A DNA stretch of 40,490 nucleotides, taken from positions 1 to 40,490 of the forward strand of contig JAFEMX010000024.1 of assembly GCA_016892645.1 (NCBI GenBank), written 5' to 3'. The position numbers and the translations under genes are program-made. Origin of the DNA: Micrococcaceae bacterium RIT 802 (GTDB lineage Bacteria > Actinomycetota > Actinomycetes > Actinomycetales > Micrococcaceae). Shown piece after piece: positions 16,082-26,975 of this stretch (its first letter is position 1; the number at the start of each line of letters is the position of its first letter). The notes beneath the pieces are model-generated. The model was not told the origin of the DNA, did not search any database, and saw only the letters and a list, made by a program, of their open reading frames with translations.

Positions 16082-18189
16082 CCCAGCAGAACACGGCCGC
16101 CACGGGCCGTCCCGAACCCCGCATCGATGTCGCCGCGCTCGGCGAACAGCTCCTGGGCACATGGGCCGATGAGCGCCGCACCTCCCGAGCCATCGCCGGC
16201 CGCGAGGAATTCCAGCGCGTGGAGGGCCAGTCCATGGCCGAGCACCGCGAACGGGTCCTGGGCCAGCTCTCGCTCCTGGTGGACGAGGGTGCCATCCAGC
16301 GCGCCTTCCCGGAAGCGCTCGGGGGCAGCAGCAACCACGGCGGCAACATCGCGGCCTTCGAGGAACTGGTCACCGCCGACCCCTCCCTGCAGATCAAGGC
16401 AGGCGTCCAATGGGGGCTGTTCGGCTCGGCGGTCCTGCACCTGGGGTCGCCCGAACACCACGAGAAATGGCTGCCCGGCATCCTGAACATGGAGATCCCC
16501 GGCGCCTTCGCCATGACCGAGATCGGGCACGGTTCCGACGTTGCCAGCGTGGCGACCACGGCCACGTACATCCCCGAGACCGACGAGTTCGAGATCCACA
16601 CCCCGTTCCGGGCGGCGTGGAAGGAATTCCTGGGCAATGCGGCCCAGCACGGGCGCGCCGCCGTCGTCTTCGCGCAGCTCATCACCCAGGGCGTGAACCA
16701 CGGCGTCCACGCCCTCTATGTCCCCATCCGCGACGACAACGGGTTCCTTCCCGGTATCGGCGGGGAGGACGACGGGCTCAAGGGCGGCCTGAACGGCATC
16801 GACAATGGGCGCCTGTACTTCGACCACGTCAGGATCCCGCGGACAAACCTGCTCAACCGCTACGGCGACGTCGATGCGGAAGGGACCTACACCTCCCCCA
16901 TCGCCAGCCCCGGCCGGCGCTTCTTCACCATGCTCGGCACCCTGGTCCAGGGCCGCGTCTCGCTGGACGGCGCGGCCGTCGCCGCCTCGAAGGTTGCGCT
17001 GCAGATCGCGGTGACCTACGCCCACCAGCGCCGCCAGTTCAATGCCACCTCCACCGTGCAGGAGGAAGTGATCATGGACTACCAGCGCCACCAGCGCCGG
17101 TTGATCTCGCGGATCGCGACCACCTATGCGATGTCGTTCGCCCACGAGGAACTGCTCGAGAAGTTCGACGGCGTCTTCTCCGGCGCGTCGGATACCGACG
17201 AGGACCGCCAGGACCTGGAGACCCTCGCCGCCGCGCTGAAGCCCACGTCGACGTGGAACGCCCTGGACATCCTCCAGGAGTGCCGCGAGGCCTGCGGCGG
17301 CGCCGGGTTCATCACCAAGAACCGCTTCACCTCGCTGCGCGCGGACCTGGACGTGTACGTGACCTTCGAGGGCGACAACAACGTGTTGCTGCAGCTGGTC
17401 GCCAAACGCCTGCTCACCGACTACGCCCAGGAGTTCCGCCACCTCGACGCCGGCGTCCTGGCCCGCTACGTGGTCCGCCAGGCGGGCAACGTGGCGATCA
17501 ACCGCTCGGGGCTGCGCCAGTTTGCCCAGACGTGGGCCGATACCGGTTCGGAGAAGCGTTCGGCGAACTTCCTCAAAGACGCCGAAACCCAACGCAACCT
17601 GCTCACCGACCGGGTCCAGACCGCGATCGGCGAGGCGGCCGACGCCATGCGCGGGGCGGCGAAGCTCCCGCCAGCCGAGGGTGCGGGCGTCTTCAACGAG
17701 AACCAGCACGAGATCATCGAGGCGGCCCGGGCGCACGGCGAGCTGCTGCTCTGGGAGTCGTTCACCGCCGCCCTGGAGCACATCGAGGACGAGGGCACCC
17801 GCCAGGTGATGACCTGGGTCCGTGACCTGTTCGGCCTGCAGCTGATCGAGAAGGACCTGGCCTGGTACCAGATGCACGGCCGGCTCTCGAGCCAGCGGGC
17901 CCGCACACTGGGCCCCTACATCAACCGCCTGCTGGCCCGCCTGCGCCCCCACGCACAGGATCTGGTGGACGCCTTCGGGTATGGCCCCGAGCACCTGCGC
18001 GCCGACATCGCCACCGGCATCGAAGCGGAGCGCCAGGACGAGGCGGCCGACTACCTGCGCCGCCAGCGCGCCCTGCCCGGCTCCCCGATCGACGAGAAGA
18101 TCCTCGTCGCCCGGCGCAAGGCCGCCGAGAAGGCCCAGCGCCACGCCGCCAAGGCCGCGGCCAAGAAGGGCCGCAAGGTCGGCGCGTAG
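16078..18189 (+). CDS. Acyl-CoA oxidase/dehydrogenase (peroxisomal ACOX-like)
   Basis: This 703-residue flavoenzyme would introduce the trans-2 double bond into acyl-CoA. It is longer than ordinary acyl-CoA dehydrogenases (about 380-400) and has the layout of acyl-CoA oxidases: TEIGHGSDV in the beta domain, VTYAHQRRQFN at the start of the second helical domain, and a catalytic Glu at residue 431 in TFEGDNNVLL. An ACOX-type C-terminal helical domain contains HGRLSSQRAR and LVDAFGYGPEHL. The last 25 residues are a Lys/Ala-rich basic tail. Whether the electron acceptor is O2 or ETF cannot be read from sequence. GTG at 16078 overlaps the TetR stop. It supplies the step missing from the divergent operon. 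Confidence 0.88.
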   Translation: MTQQNTAATGRPEPRIDVAALGEQLLGTWADERRTSRAIAGREEFQRVEGQSMAEHRERVLGQLSLLVDEGAIQRAFPEALGGSSNHGGNIAAFEELVTADPSLQIKAGVQWGLFGSAVLHLGSPEHHEKWLPGILNMEIPGAFAMTEIGHGSDVASVATTATYIPETDEFEIHTPFRAAWKEFLGNAAQHGRAAVVFAQLITQGVNHGVHALYVPIRDDNGFLPGIGGEDDGLKGGLNGIDNGRLYFDHVRIPRTNLLNRYGDVDAEGTYTSPIASPGRRFFTMLGTLVQGRVSLDGAAVAASKVALQIAVTYAHQRRQFNATSTVQEEVIMDYQRHQRRLISRIATTYAMSFAHEELLEKFDGVFSGASDTDEDRQDLETLAAALKPTSTWNALDILQECREACGGAGFITKNRFTSLRADLDVYVTFEGDNNVLLQLVAKRLLTDYAQEFRHLDAGVLARYVVRQAGNVAINRSGLRQFAQTWADTGSEKRSANFLKDAETQRNLLTDRVQTAIGEAADAMRGAAKLPPAEGAGVFNENQHEIIEAARAHGELLLWESFTAALEHIEDEGTRQVMTWVRDLFGLQLIEKDLAWYQMHGRLSSQRARTLGPYINRLLARLRPHAQDLVDAFGYGPEHLRADIATGIEAERQDEAADYLRRQRALPGSPIDEKILVARRKAAEKAQRHAAKAAAKKGRKVGA

Positions 18190-18210
18190 CCCGGCCCCAT
18201 GGAAGACGGT

Positions 18211-18240
18211 GCCGGCGCCTCCAGCAGCGGGGGCGCCGGC
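18211..18240. terminator. GC-rich hairpin between convergent acyl-CoA oxidase and glgA genes
   Basis: GCCGGCGCC (18211-18219) pairs perfectly with GGCGCCGGC (18232-18240) around a 12-nt loop. No clear T run follows in either direction. Placed between two converging genes it is a plausible bidirectional terminator, but weaker evidence than the other hairpins in the window. Confidence 0.5.
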
Positions 18241-18254
18241 GTTGTCGCGTCCGG

Positions 18255-19463
18255 CTACCGGGCGTGGGCGTCGATGGCGGCCCGGTAGACCTCGAGCGTG
18301 CGGGCGGCGATGGCCTCCCAGCTGAAGTGCTCGGCTGCCCGTCGCCGACCGGCCGCACCCATCGCAGCGGCGCGATCGGTGTCCTCCAGTGCCCGGTTGA
18401 GCGCGGCGGCGAAATCACCGACGAAACGCTCGATGTCCCGGGGCGTCCCGGAGGCGTCGGGCAGCTGCTCCAGCGGCACCAGGTAGCCCGTCTCGCCGTC
18501 GTCCACGACCTCCGGGATGCCGCCGACAGCGCTCGCGACGACCGCCGTCGAGCAGGCCATGGCCTCCAGGTTCACGATGCCCAGGGGCTCGTAGATCGAC
18601 GGGCAGGCAAACACGGTCGCCTGGGTGAGAACCTGGATGAGTTCGTGGCGGGGCAGCATCCGCTCGATCACCACGACGGATTCGCGGGTCGCGCGCAGCT
18701 GCCCGATCAGCCCGGCCACCTCGGCGGCGAGCTCCGGGGTGTCGGCAGCCCCGGCACAGAGCACGAGTTGGACGTCGGCCGGCAGCAGCGCGGCCGCCCG
18801 CAGCAGGTAGGGCACCCCCTTCTGCCGGGTGATGCGCCCGACGAAGGCAACGGTGCGCTTCTCGGGGTCGATCCCGAGCCCGGGCAGGTCGTCCAGGTGT
18901 GGCGCCGGGTGCCAGGCTTCGACGTCGACCCCGTTGTGCACGACGTGGACACGTTCGGGGTCCACCGCGGGGTAAGCGGCCAGGATGTCGCGCCGCATGC
19001 CGGCGGAGACGGCGATGATGGCGTCCGCTGCATGGTATGCGGTGGATTCGGCCCAGGAACTCACCGCATAGCCGCCGCCGAGCTGCTCGGCCTTCCACGG
19101 GCGCAGCGGCTCGAGCGAGTGGGCGCTGAGCACATGCGGGACCCCATGCATTAGCGACCCGAGGTGCCCGGCCATGTTGGCGTACCAGGTGTGCGAGTGG
19201 ATGATGTCGGTTCCGGCCAGCGCGGGGACGATGCGCAGGTCGGTCCCGAGGGTGGCGAGCGCGGGGTTGTCGGCCGCCAGGTCGGCGGGCTCGGCATAGC
19301 TGGCCACCACCGCGCCGTGGTAGTCGGCCGGCCGTTCGGCGCCAAAGGCGTGCACGTGCAGATCCGCCAGCGGGGCCAGTACACGGGACAGCTCGGCGAC
19401 GTGGACACCGGCACCCCCATAGATGGCCGGCGGGAATTCCTTGGTAACAATGTCGACTCTCAC
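18255..19463 (-). CDS. glgA: Glycogen synthase, actinobacterial GT4 type (GlgA/GlgM)
   Basis: This 402-residue GT4 glycosyltransferase begins MRVDIVTKEFPPAIYGGAGVHVAEL, with the GGAG nucleotide-binding loop. It contains HSHTWYANMAGHL and the C-terminal donor-site segment CPSIYEPLGIVNLEAMAC with the two conserved glutamates. Actinobacterial proteins of this type were named GlgA but act as maltose-1-phosphate synthase (GlgM), transferring glucose from ADP-glucose to glucose-1-phosphate. The sequence alone does not separate the two activities. It is divergent from glgC, which makes the ADP-glucose donor. The start is GTG at 19463; TAGGTT (19470-19475) lies exactly six bases upstream, so a leaderless transcript is likely. 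Confidence 0.92.
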   Translation of the reverse strand: MRVDIVTKEFPPAIYGGAGVHVAELSRVLAPLADLHVHAFGAERPADYHGAVVASYAEPADLAADNPALATLGTDLRIVPALAGTDIIHSHTWYANMAGHLGSLMHGVPHVLSAHSLEPLRPWKAEQLGGGYAVSSWAESTAYHAADAIIAVSAGMRRDILAAYPAVDPERVHVVHNGVDVEAWHPAPHLDDLPGLGIDPEKRTVAFVGRITRQKGVPYLLRAAALLPADVQLVLCAGAADTPELAAEVAGLIGQLRATRESVVVIERMLPRHELIQVLTQATVFACPSIYEPLGIVNLEAMACSTAVVASAVGGIPEVVDDGETGYLVPLEQLPDASGTPRDIERFVGDFAAALNRALEDTDRAAAMGAAGRRRAAEHFSWEAIAARTLEVYRAAIDAHAR

Positions 19464-19469
19464 AACACC

Positions 19470-19498
19470 AACCTAGTCGCTCCGGTGAGTTCTGCCAT
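19470..19498 (-). promoter_or_regulatory. glgA promoter (minus strand)
   Basis: TAGGTT at 19470-19475 ends six bases before the GTG of glgA. On the same strand ATGGCA (19493-19498) lies 17 bp upstream, matching four of six positions of TTGACA. No ribosome-binding site lies between. Hexamers are seen; promoter use is inferred. Confidence 0.45.
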
Positions 19499-19566
19499 AG
19501 TGTGATCCCACAAGGTGAAGCCGGGCGGCTGCTGCCGTCCGGAGGGGAGTCAACAACGGAGGTACG

Positions 19567-20808
19567 ATGCCGTACAGGAAAGTCCTCGCCGTGGTCTTGG
19601 CCGGTGGCGAGGGAAAGCGACTCATGCCCCTGACGGCGGACCGGGCCAAACCCGCAGTACCGTTCGCTGGCAGCTATCGTCTGATCGACTTCGCGCTGTC
19701 CAATGTGGTGAACTCCGGATTCCACCGCGTGGTCGTCCTGACGCAGTACAAGTCCCACAGCCTCGACCGGCACATCTCGGAGACGTGGCGGATGTCCACG
19801 CAACTGGGCAACTACGTCGCATCCGTCCCCGCCCAGCAGCGTCTGGGCAAGGACTGGTTCCTGGGCTCGGCCAATGCCATCTACCAATCCCTCAACCTCA
19901 TCGACGACGCGCAGCCCGACTACGTCCTGGTCGTCGGCGCTGACCACGTGTACCGGATGGACTTCTCCGCCATGCTCGACGCGCACATCCAATCGGGGGC
20001 TTCGGCTTCCGTCTCGGCGGTGCGCCAGCCGCTGGACCAGGTCAACCAGTTCGGCGTTGTCGAGGTGGACCCCGCCCGTCCAGGGCGCATTGCCGCCTTC
20101 GTCGAGAAGCCAGATTCCACCCCCGGGCTCCCCGATGACCCGAACAGCTTCCTGGCCTCGATGGGCAACTACATCTTCACGAGGGACGCGTTGGTCGAAG
20201 CACTGCGCGCCGATAACGTGCGCAGCGACACCAAACATGACATGGGCGGGGACATCATCCCCGGATTCGTTGATCGCGGCGACTGCGCAGTCTACGATTT
20301 CTCGGCGAACCCGGTGCCGGGCGAGGACATGACGCAGCTCCGCTACTGGCGCGACGTGGGCACACTGGAGGCATACTATGACGCGCAGATGGACCTCGTG
20401 GCGCCCATCCCGCAGTTCAACCTCTACAACAGCGAGTGGCCGATCCACACCCGGCACGGCAACTCGCCACCATCGAAGCTCGTCCGGGCCAAGGACGGAC
20501 GGCCCGGGGAAGCCCATGATTCGATTCTGTCAGCCGGCGTCGTGGTCTCGGGTGGCACCGTGACCAGTTCAGTGTTGTCCGTCGACGTCCGCGTCGAGGA
20601 ACGCGCGATCGTCACCGACTCGGTGCTGCTCGACAATGTCGTCATCGGCGCCGGGGCCACCGTCCAGCGGGCCATCCTGGACAAGAACGTCGTCGTGCCG
20701 CCCGGCGTGGAGATCGGCATGGACGTGGAGGACGACCGCGCCCGGGGGTTCAAGGTCACCGACTCCGGGCTGACCGTCCTGACGAAGGGACAGCACATCC
20801 CCGGGTAG
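19567..20808 (+). CDS. glgC: Glucose-1-phosphate adenylyltransferase
   Basis: GlgC makes ADP-glucose from ATP and glucose-1-phosphate, the committed step of glycogen synthesis. The 413-residue protein has the nucleotide-binding start [21 protein letters not shown], the [10 protein letters not shown] segment, GTADAI-like GSANAIYQS, the [11 protein letters not shown] loop, and the sugar-phosphate site [17 protein letters not shown] is followed by a C-terminal left-handed beta-helix with hexapeptide-like repeats (about 295-400). The length is normal. ATG at 19567 follows GGAGG (19558-19562) at a good distance, unlike the leaderless glgA on the other strand. Allosteric control by glycolytic intermediates is known for the family. 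Confidence 0.96.
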   Translation: MPYRKVLAVVLAGGEGKRLMPLTADRAKPAVPFAGSYRLIDFALSNVVNSGFHRVVVLTQYKSHSLDRHISETWRMSTQLGNYVASVPAQQRLGKDWFLGSANAIYQSLNLIDDAQPDYVLVVGADHVYRMDFSAMLDAHIQSGASASVSAVRQPLDQVNQFGVVEVDPARPGRIAAFVEKPDSTPGLPDDPNSFLASMGNYIFTRDALVEALRADNVRSDTKHDMGGDIIPGFVDRGDCAVYDFSANPVPGEDMTQLRYWRDVGTLEAYYDAQMDLVAPIPQFNLYNSEWPIHTRHGNSPPSKLVRAKDGRPGEAHDSILSAGVVVSGGTVTSSVLSVDVRVEERAIVTDSVLLDNVVIGAGATVQRAILDKNVVVPPGVEIGMDVEDDRARGFKVTDSGLTVLTKGQHIPG

Positions 20809-20852
20809 GCCGGCTCGCTGGCCCCGCACGCAGGCGGTAGAGTTCTCCCGTC

Positions 20853-22331
20853 ATGACTGAGCATTCCTCCCCCATCGCCCCCGACGACCTGGCCGCCTGC
20901 CTGGGCGTCCTCGAGCGCATCCACCAGCTGCCCGACGACGACGAGCAGTTCATCGCCGTCCGCCGCGCCACCGCGAAGATGTTCAAGGAGGTCAAGCGCG
21001 CCCGACGGACCGAGGCGCGCCAGGCCGTCCTGGACGCCGACCGGGAGGTGATGGAGCGCACCGCCACGGGGGCCGCGAACCGGCTGGACGACGAGACCGA
21101 GGGCCTCGACCTTTCCTCCGCGACCGCCGATGGCAGCGCCGGCGAGTACCGGCAGCCGCGCAAGTGCTACATCTGCAAGCAGCCGTTCACGAAGGTCGAT
21201 GCCTTCCACCACCTGCTCTGCCCCGACTGCGCGGCCAGCGGCCGGCATTGGCGTGAGGCCCGGGCCGACCTGACGGGCCGGCGCGCGCTGCTGACCGGCG
21301 GCCGGGCGAAGATCGGCATGCACATCGCCCTGCGGCTGCTCCGCGACGGCGCCCACACCACCATCACCACCCGCTTCCCGGCCGACGCGGCACGGCGCTT
21401 CGCCGCCCTGGATGACAGCGCCGACTGGCTGCACCGGCTCCGGATCGTGGGCATCGACCTGCGCGACCCCTCCCAGGTGGTCGCCCTGGCCGAACGCCTG
21501 GCGGCGGACGGCCCGCTGGACATCCTCATCAACAACGCCGCGCAAACGGTCCGCCGCTCGTCCAACGCCTACCGCCACCTCATCGAGGCCGAGGCCCGGC
21601 CGCTGGCCCCCGAGTTGTCGGAGGCCAACGGTGGTCCCGAGGTCTGGGGTGCGGGAGTCGCCCCGCAGGCGCACCCGCAGGCCCTGGCTGCCGCCTTCGA
21701 CCTGGACGTTGCCGCCCTGGAGCCGACGATGGGCGTCGCCCCCGAACGCCTGGCCGAATTGGCGATGACCGCCGGCTCCGCCTCCCTGGAACGCATCGCC
21801 GCCGGGACCGCGATCGATGCCGGCGGCCTCGTACCGGACCTGGTGTCCGTGAACAGCTGGACCCAGAACCTCGGCCAGGTCGAGGCGCTGGAACTGCTGG
21901 AGGTCCAGTTGTGCAACGTCACCGCCCCGTTCCTGCTGGCCAGCCTGCTGCGCCCGGCGATGGCCGCGGCGGCGGCACGGCGCAAGTACGTCGTGAACGT
22001 CTCGGCGATGGAGGGGCAGTTCTCACGCGTCTACAAGGGGGCCGGGCATCCCCATACGAACATGGCCAAGGCCGCGTTGAACATGCTCACCCGCACGGCC
22101 GCGGAGGAACTGCTCGAATCCGACGGCATCCTCATGACCGCCGTGGACACGGGGTGGATCACCGACGAGCGGCCGCACGAGTCCAAGATCCGCCACGCCG
22201 CCGAGGGGTGGCACGCGCCCCTGGACCTCATCGACGGCGCGGCCCGGGTCTACCATCCGATCCTCGCCGGCGAAGCGGGCGAGGACTTGCGCGGCTGCTT
22301 CATCAAGGACTACCGGCCCTCCGCCTGGTAG
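20853..22331 (+). CDS. Atypical short-chain dehydrogenase with N-terminal zinc-ribbon and no canonical catalytic Tyr
   Basis: This 492-residue protein has a helical N-terminus (1-85), a four-cysteine zinc-ribbon-like module (Cys105-x2-Cys108 and Cys123-x2-Cys126), and an SDR Rossmann domain beginning at LLTGGRAKIGMH (147-157) with NNAAQTVRR. An insertion of about 90 residues follows NNAAQTVRR. The active-site region reads VNVSAMEG (Ser384), VYKGAGHPHTNMAKAALNM, with Lys406. The position four before the lysine is Thr402, not Tyr; Tyr394 lies twelve residues before the lysine. Function is unknown, and oxidoreductase activity on an unidentified substrate is possible. ATG at 20853 is preceded by TAGAGT at 20838-20843, giving at most a very short leader. 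Coding is certain. Confidence 0.85.
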   Translation: MTEHSSPIAPDDLAACLGVLERIHQLPDDDEQFIAVRRATAKMFKEVKRARRTEARQAVLDADREVMERTATGAANRLDDETEGLDLSSATADGSAGEYRQPRKCYICKQPFTKVDAFHHLLCPDCAASGRHWREARADLTGRRALLTGGRAKIGMHIALRLLRDGAHTTITTRFPADAARRFAALDDSADWLHRLRIVGIDLRDPSQVVALAERLAADGPLDILINNAAQTVRRSSNAYRHLIEAEARPLAPELSEANGGPEVWGAGVAPQAHPQALAAAFDLDVAALEPTMGVAPERLAELAMTAGSASLERIAAGTAIDAGGLVPDLVSVNSWTQNLGQVEALELLEVQLCNVTAPFLLASLLRPAMAAAAARRKYVVNVSAMEGQFSRVYKGAGHPHTNMAKAALNMLTRTAAEELLESDGILMTAVDTGWITDERPHESKIRHAAEGWHAPLDLIDGAARVYHPILAGEAGEDLRGCFIKDYRPSAW

Positions 22332-22367
22332 TGATGTGCAACACCTGCTTCATGGTTGAATGGTGGG

Positions 22368-24985
<2,618 letters not shown>

Positions 24986-24989
<4 letters not shown>

Positions 24990-26092
24990 GGGACGCGGTT
25001 CAGCCACTCGTCGGTGCGGAACTTCTCATCGGCGAGCCGGTCGGCCCGCTCCAACGTGGCCTCCCCGATCTGTGTCCGGATGGCACCGTAGCGGGCGGCG
25101 AACGTGGAGACCATGGTCTCGATGATCTCCGTGCGGGGGATGCCTGCCTGGCGCTTGAGCGGGTCGACGCGTTTTTTGGCGCTGGCGATGCCCTTGTCTG
25201 AGATCTTCTCCTTGCCGACGCGCAACACGTCGGTCATCTTGTCCGCATCGATGTCGTAGCTCATCGTCACGTGGTGCAGGACGGCGCCGCCGGCGAACCG
25301 CTTCTGGGCCGCTCCCCCGATCTTGCCCTGCGGTGTGGCGATGTCGTTGAGCGGCTTGTAGAACGCCTCGACGCCCAGGCGCTGCAACGACTCCATGACC
25401 CACGCATCCAGGAAAGGGTAGGAATCGGCAAAGCTCATCCCATCGACGAGTGACGCCGGCAGGTACAGCGAATAGGTGATGCAGTTGCCGGCCTCCATGA
25501 ACATGGCACCGCCGCCGCTGATGCGGCGCACGACGGTCACCCCGTGCCGGGCCGCCCCTTCGGGGTTGATCTCGTTGCGGACGGACTGGAAGCTGCCGAT
25601 GGCGACGGCCGGCTCGGTCCAGTCCCAGATCCGCAGCGTCGGCTTCCGTGTCCCCTCCATGACCTCGCGGGTCATGACCTCGTCCAACGAGACATTCACG
25701 GCGATGGGCAGGGCGGTCGGTCCGATGACCTCCCAATCGTGGTCCTCCCAGCTGGTGGCCAGGCCCAACGCGCGGCGCACTGCGGTGGCCACGGCGGCCG
25801 GGTCGAAACCGAACATGACTGCGTCGTCGTCCACGGCTTCCTCCACGGCTTCCCGGACGGCCGAGTGTGGTGCCGAGGCTTCCAACCCCACGAGCGCAGC
25901 GTTGATGTCGTCCAGCGCGTCGTCCGGTTCCAGGAAGAAGTCCCCGTTGATATTGGCCCGGACAATGCGCGGCGGAGCCTCCCAGGTGGCGACCTCGAGA
26001 TCCGCGACGACGAGCTTGCCGCCGGGCACCTTGTATTCGCCATGGTGCGTGTAGGGGTTCTGGTCCGGGGATGCGGCAACGTCGACAGGCAT
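24986..26092 (-). CDS. Lipoate--protein ligase-like protein with inverted domain order
   Basis: This 368-residue protein carries an LplA-type (biotin/lipoyl ligase fold) catalytic domain at about 115-340. The lipoate loop is RRISGGGAMFMEAGN (189-203), the expected catalytic Lys257 is in GKIGGAAQKR, and GSFQSVRNEIN matches the nucleotide side. The first 80 residues (EYKVPGGKLVVADLEV and NGDFFLEPDDALDDINAAL) resemble the small accessory domain that is C-terminal in E. coli LplA or separate as LplB in archaea. Here it comes first. The likely role is attaching lipoate or octanoate to lipoyl domains. In the RRxSGGG loop the usual His-Asp is Met-Glu. ATG at 26092 follows TAGGAT at a six-base distance, suggesting a leaderless mRNA. 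Confidence 0.87.
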
Positions 26093-26211
26093 GATCCCAT
26101 CCTAGTAACCATCGCGGCGACCGGACGACGAGCGGGCCGCGGCCGCACCGATCTCACGCCACCGGGCCGGCGCTACACTGGCGAGAGGCCACCAACCCGA
26201 GGAGACCACCC

Positions 26212-26541
26212 GTGGACGAGACCATCGACGTCACCCTGAATACCGCCCAACACCGCTACGACATCACCGTGGACGGAAAGACGGCAGGATCCTCGTCGTA
26301 CCGCGATACCGAGGCGTCCGGGACGGCACAGCGCATCCTCTTCCACACCGTGGTCGACGACGAGTTCGGCGGTCGGGGCCTGGCCTCGACGTTGACCCGG
26401 GAGGCCATCCGGCAATCCGTGGAGTCCGGCTTCCGGGTGGTGCCCATGTGCCCGTACGTCAAGAAGTGGACGACGACGCACGACGACTTCGCCGATCACA
26501 TCGACCCGGTCACCAGCACGCACGTCGCGCTCTTCGACTGA
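26212..26541 (+). CDS. Small GNAT-fold N-acetyltransferase (CG/YjdJ-like)
   Basis: This 109-residue protein resembles the short GNAT subgroup (Acetyltransf_CG). The acetyl-CoA loop is in GGRGLASTLTREAI and is followed by the subgroup's RVVPMCPYVKKW motif near residues 78-90. The substrate is unknown; proteins of this size usually act on small molecules or polyamines. GTG at 26212 is preceded by GAGGAG, a strong ribosome-binding site. It stands alone between the divergent ligase-like gene and the convergent rpmE2. Confidence 0.85.
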   Translation: MDETIDVTLNTAQHRYDITVDGKTAGSSSYRDTEASGTAQRILFHTVVDDEFGGRGLASTLTREAIRQSVESGFRVVPMCPYVKKWTTTHDDFADHIDPVTSTHVALFD

Positions 26542-26557
26542 ATACCCGTTAACGACA

Positions 26558-26580
26558 AAGGGACCCCGAAGGGCCCCCTT
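26558..26580 (-). terminator. Hairpin between GNAT gene and rpmE2
   Basis: AAGGG (26558-26562) pairs with CCCTT (26576-26580), and inner CCC pairs with GGG around a CGAA loop, with a small bulge. Read on the minus strand it is followed by TTGTCGTT, which fits termination of rpmE2. For the plus strand no T run follows. Confidence 0.6.
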
Positions 26581-26597
26581 GGACATGAAGTGCGTGC

Positions 26598-26852
26598 CTA
26601 CTTCTTGCCGAAGCTCTTGAAGCGGGCGTTGAAGCGCTCGACGCGGCCGGCCGAGTCCATGATGCGCTGCTTGCCCGTGTAGAACGGGTGCGAGGCGGCG
26701 GAGATCTCGACGTCGATGACCGGGTAGGTGTTGCCGTCTTCCCACTCGGCCGTCTTCTTGGACGTGGCGGTGGTGCGGATCAGGACCTTTTCGCCGGAGG
26801 CGAGGTCGTTGAAGATGACCGGCGCGTACTCCGGGTGCGTATTGGACTTCAT
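26598..26852 (-). CDS. rpmE2: 50S ribosomal protein L31 type B
   Basis: This 84-residue type B L31 begins [14 protein letters not shown] and contains [25 protein letters not shown], both standard for the family. It has no CxxC zinc-binding cysteines (the C-minus form), so it needs no zinc. In many bacteria this form replaces the zinc form under zinc limitation through Zur, but no Zur-like palindrome is visible here. ATG at 26852 is preceded by AAAGG at an 8-base distance. The leader upstream contains two hairpins described separately. It lies downstream of the methyltransferase gene on the same strand, with its own promoter. Confidence 0.95.
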   Translation of the reverse strand: MKSNTHPEYAPVIFNDLASGEKVLIRTTATSKKTAEWEDGNTYPVIDVEISAASHPFYTGKQRIMDSAGRVERFNARFKSFGKK

Positions 26853-26929
26853 GATTTAAACCTTTGCTCGAGCCACTGGATTTTGCCAGCGGCCATACGG
26901 GTACGTCGTTCCGTTCGACACGGAACCGA
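26853..26929 (-). promoter_or_regulatory. Structured 5' leader of rpmE2 (candidate L31 autoregulatory leader)
   Basis: The leader, read on the minus strand, holds two hairpins. One is GTTCCG/CGGAAC with a 7-nt loop (26908-26926). The other is GCCGCTGG/CCAGTGGC with a 6-nt loop CAAAAT (26872-26893), in which seven Watson-Crick pairs and one G-U pair form. The ribosome-binding site AAAGG follows. Ribosomal protein L31 leaders that bind L31 are known in several bacterial groups, including actinobacteria. The match of this leader to a known motif was not tested. Confidence 0.5.
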
Positions 26930-26935
26930 CTGTTT

Positions 26936-26941
26936 ACTATA
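26936..26941 (-). promoter_or_regulatory. -10 element of rpmE2
   Basis: TATAGT on the minus strand is the best -10 hexamer upstream of rpmE2, in an otherwise GC-rich region. TTCCGT (26960-26965) lies 18 bp upstream as a weak -35. It would give a leader of about 77 nt that includes the two hairpins. Confidence 0.5.
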
Positions 26942-26975
26942 GCCCACCGCTGGACACCGACGGAAATCGCCGCGC

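Noticed and set aside
15814-18144. A 776-codon open frame antisense to the acyl-CoA oxidase gene
   Set aside because: It is the shadow of a high-GC gene. The plus-strand frame has clear ACOX motifs; the minus frame has none and is rich in Val, Gly, Arg and Asp as expected for reverse-complement codons.
26872-26941. Zur operator upstream of rpmE2
   Set aside because: The inverted repeats present are GC-rich hairpins within the leader and do not resemble the AT-rich Zur palindrome.
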